DNA of 64,000 bases from Kocuria flava. GTDB taxonomy: Bacteria > Actinomycetota > Actinomycetes > Actinomycetales > Micrococcaceae. Positions 41,052 to 49,978 of the stretch are shown piece by piece (positions within the stretch are counted from its first letter, which is position 1; the number at the start of each line of letters is the position of its first letter). Under the pieces are notes generated by a model. The model did no database searches, was not told the origin of the DNA, and worked only from the letters and a program-made list of their open reading frames with translations. The stretch lies in contig NZ_CP013254.1 in NCBI RefSeq assembly GCF_001482365.1, forward strand, positions 682,001-746,000, read 5' to 3'. Made by a program: the position numbers and the translations under genes.

Positions 41052-41696
41052 TCACGATCCGTCCGGCAGTTCCTGGAGCATCTGTTCCATCTCGTCGATC
41101 TCGGCCTCCTGGGCCGCGACGACGTCCTCCGCGAGCGCGACGGCCTGCGGGTTCTGCCCGTCGGCGACCTGGTCGCGGGCCATCTCGACCGCGCCCTCGT
41201 GGTGGGCGGTCATCTGCTCGAGGTAGAGCCGGGCCGCCTCGGTGCCCTGGGCGGTCTCCAGCTGCTGCAGGTCCTCCTCGGTCATCATGCCGCTCATCCC
41301 GTGGCCCATGTTCTCGATGTCACTGGCGTCCTGCCCCCAGGCAGCGAGCATCGCGTTCATCCGTTCGATCTCCGGACCCTGGGCATCGATCACCCGCTGG
41401 GCGAAGTCGCGCACTTCGGCCGGGACGTCCTCCCCGGCGAGGAGGATCTCGCTCATCTGCACGGCCTGCTCGTGGTGGGGGATCATCATCTGCGCGAACA
41501 TCACGTCCGCCTCGTTGTGCTCCGCGGCGATCGGCTCGCCGGAGGCGGACGCGCTGCCGGTGGCCGAGGAGGTGGCGGTCGGCGCCTCGGTCGCCGGGGC
41601 GGTGCTCTCCTCGTTCCCGCCGGTCGCGCAGCCCGCCAGGGCGAGGGCGGAGGCCAGGGCGAGGGTGGTCAGGGTGGTCGAACGCTCGGGGGTCAT
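41052..41696 (-). CDS. DUF305 lipoprotein
   Basis: 214 residues with a lipoprotein signal (lipobox LAGC, Cys near 23), a Thr/Ser/Ala linker and a two-repeat DUF305 domain. The two HH pairs are in FAQMMIPHHEQAVQMSE and YLEQMTAHHEGAVEMA; a Met/His patch (MGHGMSGMM) lies between. It is probably an extracytoplasmic copper-binding protein anchored to the membrane. Between the SHOCT and copB genes on the same strand. Confidence 0.92.
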   Translation of the reverse strand: MTPERSTTLTTLALASALALAGCATGGNEESTAPATEAPTATSSATGSASASGEPIAAEHNEADVMFAQMMIPHHEQAVQMSEILLAGEDVPAEVRDFAQRVIDAQGPEIERMNAMLAAWGQDASDIENMGHGMSGMMTEEDLQQLETAQGTEAARLYLEQMTAHHEGAVEMARDQVADGQNPQAVALAEDVVAAQEAEIDEMEQMLQELPDGS

Positions 41697-41779
41697 GTCC
41701 TTCTTCTCTGCTCGGGGATCTCTTCGGATCGGATCGGGGGTCTTCCCGCGACGTCACGGCGGCACCCCGCCGGCAGGCC

Positions 41780-43963
41780 TCACGACGCCGCGGCCGCGGC
41801 CGGGCGCTCGGCGGGCCGGGGCTCCCCGGCGGCGGCCAGCCGGGCGGGGTCGAGGTCGAGGCGGCGCAGCAGCTGGGCGTTGAGGGCCACCACGATGGTC
41901 GAGGCGGACATCAGCACCGCACCGACCGCAGGGGAGAGCACGATCCCGGCCGGGGCGAGGACGCCGGCGGCCAGGGGGACGGCGACGACGTTGTAGCCGG
42001 CCGCCCAGACCAGGTTCTGGAGCATCTTGCGGTAGCCGGCCCGAGAGAGGTCGATCATCGACAGCACGGCCCGGGGGTCGTTGCCGGCCAGCACGACCCC
42101 GGCGGACTCCATGGCCACGTCGGTGCCGGCGCCGATCGCGATGCCGACCTCGGCGCGGGCCAGCGCCGGGGCGTCGTTGACGCCGTCGCCGACCATCGCC
42201 ACGGTCTTCCCCCGGGACTGCAGCTCGACGACCTTGCTGTCCTTGTCCTGGGGCAGGACCTCGGCGAAGACCTCGTCGATGCCGAGGTCGGCGCCCACGG
42301 CCTCGGCGACCTGACGGGCGTCGCCGGTGATCATGGCGACGCGCACGCCGCGCTCCTGCAGCGCCCGCACGGCGGCGCGGGACTCGGGACGGACCGCGTC
42401 CTCGAGGGCCAGGGCGCCGATGACCTGCCCGTCGCGCAGGACGTGGAGGACACCGGCGCCGCGCTCCGCCCAGGACCGGGTGGCCGCGGCGATCGCGGCG
42501 GGGCTTGCCAGGTCGAGCTCCCGGAGCAGGTTCGGCCCGCCCACGGCAACCTCGGCCCCGTCGACCTGCGCGCGCACCCCCCGGCCGGTGGCGGCCCGGA
42601 AGGCGGTGCCGCGCAGCCGCCGCTCCGAGGCCCCGGGGTGCGCGGCGGCGGCGGCGACGACGGCGCGGGCCACGGGGTGCTCGCTGTCGGCCTCGGCGGC
42701 CGCGGCCAGGGCCAGCAGCTCGCCCTCGGAGACCCCCGGCACGGGCGCGGTGCCCGTGACGGCGTGGGCGCCCTCGGTGAGGGTGCCGGTCTTGTCGAAG
42801 AGCACGACGTCGATGGTGCGCATCCGCTCCAGAGCCATCCGGTCGCGGATCAGCACCCCGGCCCTCGCGGCGCGCTCGGTGGAGAGCGCGACGACCAGGG
42901 GGATGGCCAGGCCCAGCGCGTGGGGGCAGGCGATGACGAGGACGGTCACGGTGCGCACCACGGCGTCGTCGGGGGAGCCGAGCAGGGTCCAGGCCAGCGC
43001 GGTGAGGATGCCGGCGCCCAGGGCGAACCAGAACAGCAGCGCCGCGGCGCGGTCGGCCAGGGCCTGGGCGCGGGTGGAGGACTCCTGGGCGTCGGCGACC
43101 ATGCGCTGGATCCCGGCCAGGGCGGTGTCCTCCCCGACGGCCTCCACCCGCACGCGCACGGTGCTGTCGGTGGCCACGGTCCCGGCGACCACGGGCTCGC
43201 CGGGACCGCGGGCGACGGCGCGGGACTCGCCGGTGATCATGGACTCGTCGAACTCGGCCGACCCGTCGGTGATCGTGCCGTCGGCCGGCATGCGGGCCCC
43301 GGGGCGCACGAGCACGAGGTCGCCCGCGGCGAGCGCGCCGATCGGGACGGTCTCGGTCTGACCGTCCTCGATGCGCTCCGCCTCGTCGGGCAGCAGGGCC
43401 GCCAGGGCGTCGAGCGCGGAGGAGGCGGCTCCGAGGGCGCGCATCTCCATCCAGTGGCCCAGCAGCATGATCACCACCAGCAGGGCGAGCTCCCACCAGA
43501 AGTCGAGGTCGAACCCGCCGATCCCGAGCGTGGTGGCCCACGAGGCCGTGAAGGCCACCGTGATGGCCATGGCGATCAGCAGCATCATCCCCGGCTGCTT
43601 CGAGCGCAGCTCGGTGAGCCCGCCCCGCAGGAACGGCGCGCCGCCGTGGAGGAAGATCACGGTGCCGAGCACCGGGGGGATCCAGGCGGAGCCCGGGAAC
43701 CGGGGAACGTGGTAGCCGAGCAGGTGCCCGACCATCGGGCTGAGGACCACGACGGGGACCGAGAGCACCAGGGAGAGCCAGAAGCGGTTGCGGAACATCG
43801 CCGTCGAGTGCCCGGCGTGCTGCCCGTGGGCGTGGACCTGGTGGTCCTCGTCGAGGGCCGAGCGGGCGTGGGCGTGCGGCACGGCCTGGCCGTGGGTCCC
43901 GGTGTCCTCGTGGCCGGCGTGCCCGGTGGCTGCGCCGGGGTCGTGGCGGTGGTGGGTGGTCAT
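41780..43963 (-). CDS. copB: Copper-exporting P-type ATPase, CopB type
   Basis: 727 residues from ATG 43963 (GAGGAGC ahead; an upstream in-frame ATG at 43987 is less well placed). The N-terminal 55 residues hold 13 His in place of CxxC metal domains. TGES is at 244-247, the membrane metal motif CPH at 346-348 and the phosphorylated Asp in DKTGT at 390. CPH with a His-rich tail defines the CopB (P1B-3) group, linked to Cu(II)/Cu(I) export. A copper-type palindrome lies about 63 bp upstream of the start. The copS stop is 20 bp away. Confidence 0.93.
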   Translation of the reverse strand: MTTHHRHDPGAATGHAGHEDTGTHGQAVPHAHARSALDEDHQVHAHGQHAGHSTAMFRNRFWLSLVLSVPVVVLSPMVGHLLGYHVPRFPGSAWIPPVLGTVIFLHGGAPFLRGGLTELRSKQPGMMLLIAMAITVAFTASWATTLGIGGFDLDFWWELALLVVIMLLGHWMEMRALGAASSALDALAALLPDEAERIEDGQTETVPIGALAAGDLVLVRPGARMPADGTITDGSAEFDESMITGESRAVARGPGEPVVAGTVATDSTVRVRVEAVGEDTALAGIQRMVADAQESSTRAQALADRAAALLFWFALGAGILTALAWTLLGSPDDAVVRTVTVLVIACPHALGLAIPLVVALSTERAARAGVLIRDRMALERMRTIDVVLFDKTGTLTEGAHAVTGTAPVPGVSEGELLALAAAAEADSEHPVARAVVAAAAAHPGASERRLRGTAFRAATGRGVRAQVDGAEVAVGGPNLLRELDLASPAAIAAATRSWAERGAGVLHVLRDGQVIGALALEDAVRPESRAAVRALQERGVRVAMITGDARQVAEAVGADLGIDEVFAEVLPQDKDSKVVELQSRGKTVAMVGDGVNDAPALARAEVGIAIGAGTDVAMESAGVVLAGNDPRAVLSMIDLSRAGYRKMLQNLVWAAGYNVVAVPLAAGVLAPAGIVLSPAVGAVLMSASTIVVALNAQLLRRLDLDPARLAAAGEPRPAERPAAAAAS

Positions 43964-43983
43964 GGTGTGCTCCTCGGGCCGGA

Positions 43984-45195
43984 TCACGGCGTGCGGTCGG
44001 CGTCCTGCGTACCCCTCCAGGGTATATACCCCCTAGGGGTATTTGGCAAGGGAGTGCCGGGGTCCTCCGCCGCCGGGTCCGGAGGGGCCGAGCACCCGCG
44101 CGGCAGCACCGCGGTGAAGACCGCGCCCCGTCCCGGGCCGGGGGAGGCGGCCGTGAGGGTGCCGCCGTGGGCCTCGACCAGGGCGCGGGCGATGGTGAGC
44201 CCGATCCCCGAGCCGCCGTGGTCGCGGTCGCGGGCGGAGTCCCCGCGCCAGAAGCGCTCGAAGACGTGGGGCAGCCGGTCGGCCGCGATGCCCTCGCCGG
44301 TGTCGGCCACGGTCAGGACGGCGCGCGCCGGGCCGTCGGGGGCGGCCCGCACGGTCACGGTGCCGCCGGGCGGGGTGTGCCGCAGGGCGTTGGTCAGCAG
44401 GTTGCCCAGCACCTGGCCCGTGCGCTGCCGGTCCACCCGGGCCACGGTCGCCGGCCCGGCCTCCACCACGAGCTCCACGCCCTTGGCGGCGAAGGCCTCG
44501 CGGTGGGCGTCGGCGCCCGCGCGGGCGAGCTCGTCCAGGGACTGCTCGGTGCGGTCGAGCTCGATCCGGCCCTCCTCGGCGCGCGAGACGTCGTGGATGT
44601 CCTCGACCAGGCGGGTGAGCCGTTGCAGCTGGTCGGTCAGGATCGCGCCCGTCTCCTCGTCCCAGGGCACGACCCCGTCCTGGAGGCCCTCCACGTAGAC
44701 CGTGAGCACCGAGACGGGGGTGCGCATCTCGTGGGCGAGGTCCGAGAGCATCCGCCGCCGGGTCTCCTCGGTGCGCTCGAGGCGCTCCGCCATCGTGTTG
44801 AAGGCCCCGGTGAGGGCGTCCACCTCGGCGCCGGCGCCCATGGCCGGGACCCGGGCGTCGTAGCGCCCGCGGGAGACGCCCCGGGCCGCCTCGGTCAGCC
44901 GCTCCAGGGGGCCGCGCAGGCGGCGGGAGGACCAGGCGCTCACCGCGAGCGCGCAGACCAGGGCGGTGCCGAGGGCGACCCCGAGGGTGAGCAGGCCGGT
45001 GTCCCGGTAGGCCTGCTCGACGTGGAGCAGCTCCGGGGAGCTCTCGGCGTGGCCGGCCATCACGAGGTGCTCGTGGAAGATCGGGGGGCCCGCGACCGCG
45101 GCGGCCGTGGCGGCGGCGGCGAGGCTCGCCGCGACGACCAGCAGCTGGGCGCCGAGGAGGCGCAGGGCCAGGCCCCGCTCGCGCCGGGGGCTCAC
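43984..45195 (-). CDS. copS: Copper-type sensor histidine kinase
   Basis: 403 residues from GTG 45195, overlapping the copR stop as GTGA. Two membrane helices (about 12-36 and 70-92) enclose an extracytoplasmic loop with His at 41, 43, 49 and 58 (FHEHLVMAGH), plausible metal ligands. A HAMP linker, HisKA (LAHEMRTPVSVL, phosphorylated His) and HATPase (NLLTNALRHTP, DTGEGI, GSGIGLTI) follow. The last codons overlap the palindromes that precede copB. The copper role is inferred from neighbours and the loop. Confidence 0.9.
   Translation of the reverse strand: MSPRRERGLALRLLGAQLLVVAASLAAAATAAAVAGPPIFHEHLVMAGHAESSPELLHVEQAYRDTGLLTLGVALGTALVCALAVSAWSSRRLRGPLERLTEAARGVSRGRYDARVPAMGAGAEVDALTGAFNTMAERLERTEETRRRMLSDLAHEMRTPVSVLTVYVEGLQDGVVPWDEETGAILTDQLQRLTRLVEDIHDVSRAEEGRIELDRTEQSLDELARAGADAHREAFAAKGVELVVEAGPATVARVDRQRTGQVLGNLLTNALRHTPPGGTVTVRAAPDGPARAVLTVADTGEGIAADRLPHVFERFWRGDSARDRDHGGSGIGLTIARALVEAHGGTLTAASPGPGRGAVFTAVLPRGCSAPPDPAAEDPGTPLPNTPRGYIPWRGTQDADRTP
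44010..44042. promoter_or_regulatory. Tandem copper-operator palindromes ahead of copB
   Basis: ATACCCC-CTA-GGGGTAT (44026-44042) is a perfect 7-3-7 palindrome; TACCC-CTCCA-GGGTA (44010-44024) is beside it. Both match the TACCCC/GGGGTA pattern of actinobacterial CsoR-type copper operators. They lie 47-79 bases upstream of the copB start and within the last codons of copS. Confidence 0.6.
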
Positions 45196-45893
45196 CGGAC
45201 CGCCATCCGGTAGCCGATGCCCCGGACCGTCTCGACCACGGCGGCCGGGGCGCCGCCGAGCTTGCGCCGCAGGTGGCCGATGTGGACGTCCACGAGCCGC
45301 TCGTCGCCGACCCAGGACGGGCCCCACACGGCGTCGATGAGGTGCCGGCGGCTCAGCGCCCGGTGCGGCTCGGCGGTCAGGGCGGCCAGGAGGTCGAACT
45401 CGGTGGGGGTCAGGGCGACGGGGACCCCGTCCACGCGCGCCTCGCGGGCGCCGAGGTCGACGACGACGCCGCCGACCGTCCGCACCGGTGCCGCGGCGGG
45501 CAGCGCGGTGCGGGGACGGCGCAGCACCGCCGCGACGCGGGCGACGAGCTCGCGGACGCTGAAGGGCTTCACGACGTAGTCGTCGGCGCCGGCGTCGAGG
45601 CCGGCCAGGACGTCGTCCTCGTCGCCGCGGGCGGTGAGCATCAGCACGTAGCAGGAGGAGAAGCGCCGGACGCGGCGGCAGACCTCGATGCCGTCGAGCC
45701 CCGGCAGCCCGAGGTCGAGGACCACGACGTCGGGGGCCCGCAGGCGCGCGGCCTCGACCGCCTCGGGCCCGGTGTGCACGACGGCGACGTCGTGGCCGGC
45801 GCGGGCGAGGTAGGCGGCGACCATGCGGGCGAGGGGCTTCTCGTCGTCGACGACCAGCACCCGGCCGGTCGCCGGTTCGGGGCCGGGACTCAT
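45192..45893 (-). CDS. copR: Copper-type response regulator, OmpR family
   Basis: 233 residues. Receiver domain 10-125 with acidic DDE (VVDDEKPL), phosphorylated Asp in VVLDLGLPG and Lys in YVVKPFSV. A winged helix 140-230 (EFDLLAALTAEPHRALSRRHLIDAVW, VDVHIGHLRRKLGG, VETVRGIGYRM) is of OmpR/PhoB type. The start at ATG 45893 has GGGGGC before it and a possible -10 (GACACT) that would make the message leaderless. An 11-bp-period direct repeat 60 bp upstream suggests autoregulation. Confidence 0.92.
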   Translation of the reverse strand: MSPGPEPATGRVLVVDDEKPLARMVAAYLARAGHDVAVVHTGPEAVEAARLRAPDVVVLDLGLPGLDGIEVCRRVRRFSSCYVLMLTARGDEDDVLAGLDAGADDYVVKPFSVRELVARVAAVLRRPRTALPAAAPVRTVGGVVVDLGAREARVDGVPVALTPTEFDLLAALTAEPHRALSRRHLIDAVWGPSWVGDERLVDVHIGHLRRKLGGAPAAVVETVRGIGYRMAVR

Positions 45894-45952
45894 GCCCCCA
45901 GTGTCCTCCCGTGCGGACGCGGCGGAGGAGCCCGGAGCCGGTGCACCGGCCG

Positions 45953-45970
45953 ATCTTCGCCGAATCTTCA
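45953..45970. promoter_or_regulatory. CopR-like direct repeat upstream of copR
   Basis: On the minus strand TGAAGATTC-GG-CGAAGAT. It resembles the tandem TGAAGATTTnn repeat reported for Corynebacterium glutamicum CopR (from memory) and is shared with the csp promoter (37953-37970). Confidence 0.55.
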
Positions 45971-46065
45971 CGCGGTCCCGTGCCCGCCGCCGCGGTGCGG
46001 CGGGTGCACCCGGTGCGAGCCGTCCGGTGCGGGACGGTCGCCGGGGACCGCGGGTCAGGCGGGGC

Positions 46066-46371
46066 TCAGCCCTCGCACTCGATGCAGTACGCGGCCCCGT
46101 TCTTCTCGCGCGCGAGCTGGCTGCGGTGGCGGACCAGGAAGCAGGACATGCAGGTGAACTCGTCCTCCTGCTCCGGCACGACCTGGATCCGCAGCTCCTC
46201 GTGGGAGAGGTCGGCGCCGGGCAGGTCGATGCCCTCCGCGGTGTCGCTGTCCTCCATGTCGAGGGTCGGCGTCTGGGCGGTCTCGCTGCGCTGGGCGCGG
46301 ATCGCCTCGAGGGACTCGTTGGCGGGCTCTTCCTCGACGCTGACCTTCGGGGCGTCGTAGTCGGTGGCCAT
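46066..46371 (-). CDS. DUF4193 protein
   Basis: A 101-residue acidic actinobacterial protein. The C-terminal knuckle TCMSCFLVRHRSQLA...YCIECEG has two CxxC pairs and probably binds zinc. MATDYDAPK at the start is typical for the family. ATG 46371 follows GGAGG. Function unknown; in many Actinobacteria the family is conserved and expressed as a housekeeping gene. Confidence 0.9.
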   Translation of the reverse strand: MATDYDAPKVSVEEEPANESLEAIRAQRSETAQTPTLDMEDSDTAEGIDLPGADLSHEELRIQVVPEQEDEFTCMSCFLVRHRSQLAREKNGAAYCIECEG

Positions 46372-46552
46372 GGGTGGGTCCTCCTTCGGACGGGGTGCTG
46401 GGCCGGACGGGGTGCCGTCCCGGACGGGTGCGGGACGGTGTCCTCCCGGCTGGTCCCCCGCACAACCGGGGGAGGGCGGAACGTGTTCCCGCGGCGCCGA
46501 CCCGGGCCGCAACGATCCCCTCCGGACTGTTGGGTCCTGGGCCGCCGGGCCG

Positions 46553-46558
46553 TAGGCT
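46553..46558 (+). promoter_or_regulatory. -10 element of HAD gene
   Basis: TAGGCT in the divergent region, about 113 bases ahead of GTG 46671. Confidence 0.3.
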
Positions 46559-46670
46559 CGGCACGTCGGCCCCCGACCGTACCGGGCGCGGCCCCCGCGG
46601 ACAAGCGGGTCCGCGCGGGCGCGGGGGCGGGACACGACCAGGACCGGCGGCGCGAAGTGCGAGGTGGACC

Positions 46671-47354
46671 GTGACGACCAGACCCGACGTGATCGTCTTC
46701 GACGTCAACGAGACCCTCTCGGACATGACGCCCCTGGGGGAGGCGTTCGCCGCGGCCGGGGCCCCGGCCCACCTGGCGCGCACCTGGTTCGCGGGCATCC
46801 TGCGCGACGGCTTCGCGATCACGGCCGCCGGCGGCAACGCGGCCTTCGCCGAGATCGCCCAGGACAGCCTGGGCCGGCTGCTGGCCGAGGCCGGGGGCCC
46901 GATCACCGACGGTGCGACCGGCTCGATCATCGCCGCGTTCAAGGGCCTCGACGTGCACCCCGACGTGCGCCCCGGCGTGCCCGAGCTCGCCGGCCTGGCG
47001 CAGCTGGTCACCCTCAGCAACGGCTCCGCGCGGGTCGCGGAGTCCCTGCTGACCCGGGCGGGGCTGCGGGAGCACTTCCGCACGCTGCTCAGCGTGGACG
47101 ACGCCCCGGCGTGGAAGCCCGCCCGCGCCGCCTACGCCTACGCCTCCGCCGAGTGCGGGGTTCCCGCCGGCCGGATGCTGCTCGTGGCCGTCCATCCCTG
47201 GGACATCCACGGGGCCCGCCGGGCCGGGCTGCGCACCGCCTGGCTCAACCGCACCGGCGCCCAGTACCCCGGCTACTTCGACGGGCCCGACCTGGAGGTC
47301 CCCGACCTGCCCGCGCTCGCCGCCCGGCTCGCGGAGCTGCCGGCCCGACCGTGA
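46671..47354 (+). CDS. Haloacid dehalogenase type II family hydrolase
   Basis: 227 residues from GTG 46671. HAD motif I is FDVNETLSDM (nucleophile Asp), motif II TLSNGS, the Lys in WKPARAAY and motif III VAVHPWDIHGARRAG. The motif DVNETL is shared with L-2-haloacid dehalogenases; the true substrate may be another small phosphate or haloacid. Its stop overlaps the next start as GTGA. Confidence 0.88.
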   Translation: MTTRPDVIVFDVNETLSDMTPLGEAFAAAGAPAHLARTWFAGILRDGFAITAAGGNAAFAEIAQDSLGRLLAEAGGPITDGATGSIIAAFKGLDVHPDVRPGVPELAGLAQLVTLSNGSARVAESLLTRAGLREHFRTLLSVDDAPAWKPARAAYAYASAECGVPAGRMLLVAVHPWDIHGARRAGLRTAWLNRTGAQYPGYFDGPDLEVPDLPALAARLAELPARP

Positions 47355-48187
47355 GCCGGTCCGGCCCGCCCGGCCCCGGGGCGCCGGACCCCGGGGCGCC
47401 GGGCGCCGTGCCGCAGCTCGTGCTCGCGGTCGACCCCGCGCTGTGGTTCCTGCTGTCGCCGCGGCACCGCCGGCCGCGGTTCGGCCTCCCGGTCCCGGCG
47501 ACCGACACCGTGGGGCACGTGGTGCGCGCGGTCGGGCTGCCGCCCACCGAGATCGGCCCCGTGCACCTCGACGGCCGGCCCGCCGGGCTCGACCGGCGGC
47601 CCACGGCCGGGGTCCCGCCCGGCGGTGCGGCACCGGTGCTCGCGGTCGGGCCCCGGCCCCGGCCCCAGCCCACCCGCTCCTGCCCGCCGCGCTTCCTGCT
47701 CGACGTCCACCTGGGCGCCCTGGCCCGGCGCCTGCGCCTGCTCGGTCTCGACGCCGCGTGGGAGCCGGCGGCCGAGGACGCCGAGCTCGTGGCCCGGGCC
47801 CTGAGGGAGGGACGGGTGCTGCTGACCCAGGACCGGGGGCTGCTCCACCGCGGCGCCGTGCCCGAGGGGGCGCTGGTGCGGGGCCGGGCGCCGGAGGAGC
47901 AGCTCGACGACGTCCTCGGGCGCTTCGCCCCGCCCCTGGCGCCGTGGACCCGGTGTCCGCGCTGCGGGGCGGCACTGGTCGCGGCGGACCCGCACGAGGT
48001 CGCCGACCGGGTCCCGCCCCGGGCGCTGGCCGCCCACACCGCATTCCGCCGGTGCACCGGCTGCGGGCAGGTCTACTGGCGGGGCGCCCACGCTCGGCGC
48101 CTCGACGCCCTCGTGGCCCGCGCCCGGGACGCCGCCCGCCCCGGGAACGGAGCGGGGGAGCGCGGAGCGGGCGGACCCTCAGCCTGA
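47351..48187 (+). CDS. Mut7-C RNase domain protein
   Basis: 278 residues from GTG 47351. An N-terminal ubiquitin-like Mut7-C part (about 30-95) is followed by a PIN-like Mut7-C domain with RFLLDVHLGALARRLRLLGLDAAW and acidic LLTQDRGLL, then a zinc ribbon (CPRCGAAL, CTGCGQVYWRGAH). The architecture is a standard bacterial one, presumed ribonuclease. Translationally coupled to the HAD gene. Confidence 0.9.
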   Translation: MSRSGPPGPGAPDPGAPGAVPQLVLAVDPALWFLLSPRHRRPRFGLPVPATDTVGHVVRAVGLPPTEIGPVHLDGRPAGLDRRPTAGVPPGGAAPVLAVGPRPRPQPTRSCPPRFLLDVHLGALARRLRLLGLDAAWEPAAEDAELVARALREGRVLLTQDRGLLHRGAVPEGALVRGRAPEEQLDDVLGRFAPPLAPWTRCPRCGAALVAADPHEVADRVPPRALAAHTAFRRCTGCGQVYWRGAHARRLDALVARARDAARPGNGAGERGAGGPSA

Positions 48188-48913
48188 GGGCTCCGGTCCC
48201 TGCTCCCGGTCCCGGTCCCGGCGCCGCGGGCGGCGCAGCAGCCGGGGGCGGGGCCACTCCCGCGGGCCCGGCAGGCGCACGTTCCACTCCCCGGCCCCGG
48301 GCAGGCGCCAGCCGCGGCGGCGGGCGAGCACGGTGAGGGTGGCCGCCGTGAGGATCGAGGCCGCCATGCCCCAGTTGGGCCTGCCGGCCTCGTGGAGCAC
48401 CGCCATCTGCAGGCTGCCGACCACGGCACCGGTCGCGTAGAGCGTGTTGCCCCCGAAGATCAGGGGCACCCGCCCCACCGCGATGTCGCGGATCATGCCC
48501 CCGCCCACCGCCGTGACCACGCCGATCATGATCGACGGCAGCCAGCCCAGGCCCGCACCGAGGGCCTTCGAGGTCCCGGTGGCCGCCCAGCAGCCCAGGG
48601 CGAGCGCGTCCGCGACCACGAGGACGCGGTTGGTCCACCGGCCCCGCAGCTGCAGGAAGAAGGCGATCACGGCACCCGCGATCGCGGTGCTCAGGTAGGC
48701 CGAGTTCGTCAGCGCGACGGGGAAGCCCACCTGCAGCAGCGTGTCGCGCAGCATGCCCCCGCCCAGGCCGGAGACGACCGCCAGGACCACGAACCCGACC
48801 AGGTCCATGCGCATCTGCCGGGCCACGGCCCCGCCGAGCACGCCGTTGGCGAGGACGCCGAGCAGGTCGACGACGTCGAACAGCACGCGGGGGTCCAGAT
48901 TCTCCACGATCAC
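48179..48913 (-). CDS. TRIC-family (UPF0126) membrane channel
   Basis: 244 residues from GTG 48913, with a -10-like TAGCCT 26 bases upstream. Seven predicted helices arranged as two repeats with GGGMLRDTL and GGGMIRDIAVGRVPLIF, the glycine-rich kinks of bacterial TRIC cation channels. A basic, Arg/Pro-rich cytoplasmic tail of about 45 residues follows. It probably conducts K+ or Na+. Its 3' end overlaps the Mut7-C gene by 9 bp tail to tail. Confidence 0.88.
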   Translation of the reverse strand: MIVENLDPRVLFDVVDLLGVLANGVLGGAVARQMRMDLVGFVVLAVVSGLGGGMLRDTLLQVGFPVALTNSAYLSTAIAGAVIAFFLQLRGRWTNRVLVVADALALGCWAATGTSKALGAGLGWLPSIMIGVVTAVGGGMIRDIAVGRVPLIFGGNTLYATGAVVGSLQMAVLHEAGRPNWGMAASILTAATLTVLARRRGWRLPGAGEWNVRLPGPREWPRPRLLRRPRRRDRDREQGPEPSG

Positions 48914-49016
48914 CTCGTCCGGGGAACGGCGTCGCTCGAGGCTAGCACCGCCCCGGCCGCTAGCGTGGGCCCCGGGACCGCGGCCCGCGGGCCGGAGCAG
49001 GAGAGGGGACGGGACG

Positions 49017-49910
49017 ATGACCGCCGCACCGCGCACGGACGAGGAGGTGCCCGGCTGGGTCCGGGACCTCGGGCTGCCCGGACTGGCCGACATCCACGTG
49101 CACTTCATGCCCGACCGGGTGCTGCGCAAGGTGTGGGCGTTCTTCGACGGGGCCGAGGAGTACTACGGGCGGCCGTGGCCGATCACCTACCGCACCGACG
49201 AGCGGACCCGGCTGGCGACCCTGCGAGCCCTCGGCCTGCGGGCGGTGCCGGCCCTGTCCTACCCGCACCGCCCCGGGATGGCGGAGTGGCTCAACGACTG
49301 GAGCGCCGGGTTCGCCCGCCGGGTCCCCGACGTGGTGCACTGCGCGACGCTCTACCCCGAGCCCGGGGCCGGGGACTACGTGCGCCGGGCCCTCGCCGAG
49401 GGTGCCCGGCTGGTGAAGACCCACGTCCAGGTCGGCGGCTTCGCCCCCGACGACCCGCTGCTCGACGACGCCTGGGCGGCGCTCGCCGAGGCCGGCACCC
49501 CGGTCGTGATGCACGCCGGGTCCGGGCCGCGGCCGGGGGCTTTCACCGGGCCCGGCCCTGTGCGCCGGCTGCTGGAGGCCCACCCCGGGCTCGTCCTGGT
49601 GGTCGCCCACCTGGGCATGCCGGAGTACCACGCGTTCGCGGACCTCGCCGAGGAGTTCGACCGCGTGCACCTGGACACCACCATGGTCGGCACCGACTTC
49701 ACCGAGGCCTTCGCGCCCCTGCCCGAGGGGTTCCGCGAGCGCCTGGCCGGGCTGCGGGAGAAGGTCGTGCTCGGCTCCGACTTCCCCAACATCCCCTACC
49801 CCTACGCCCACCAGCTCGAGGCCCTCGCCCGGCTGGACCTGGGCGAGGAGTGGCTGCGCGCGGTGCTGTGGGACAACGGGGCCCGGCTGCTCGGCCTGCC
49901 CGCCCGGTAG
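49017..49910 (+). CDS. Amidohydrolase family protein
   Basis: 297 residues; ATG 49017 with AGGAGAGGGG upstream and a TAGCGT -10 at 48961-48966. A metal-dependent TIM-barrel hydrolase: ADIHVHFMP (HxH), a metal Lys/His region VKTHVQVGG, VVMHAGSG, VVAHLGMPEYHAF and a final Asp in VLGSDFPNIPY. The pattern fits the amidohydrolase-2 (ACMSD-like decarboxylase/hydrolase) group. Substrate unknown. Confidence 0.88.
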   Translation: MTAAPRTDEEVPGWVRDLGLPGLADIHVHFMPDRVLRKVWAFFDGAEEYYGRPWPITYRTDERTRLATLRALGLRAVPALSYPHRPGMAEWLNDWSAGFARRVPDVVHCATLYPEPGAGDYVRRALAEGARLVKTHVQVGGFAPDDPLLDDAWAALAEAGTPVVMHAGSGPRPGAFTGPGPVRRLLEAHPGLVLVVAHLGMPEYHAFADLAEEFDRVHLDTTMVGTDFTEAFAPLPEGFRERLAGLREKVVLGSDFPNIPYPYAHQLEALARLDLGEEWLRAVLWDNGARLLGLPAR

Positions 49911-49978
49911 CCGCCGCCCGCACCATTGGGGCTCCGGTGCTGGCCCGCGGCCCCCGGCCGCACTAGGGTCCGAGGGAA

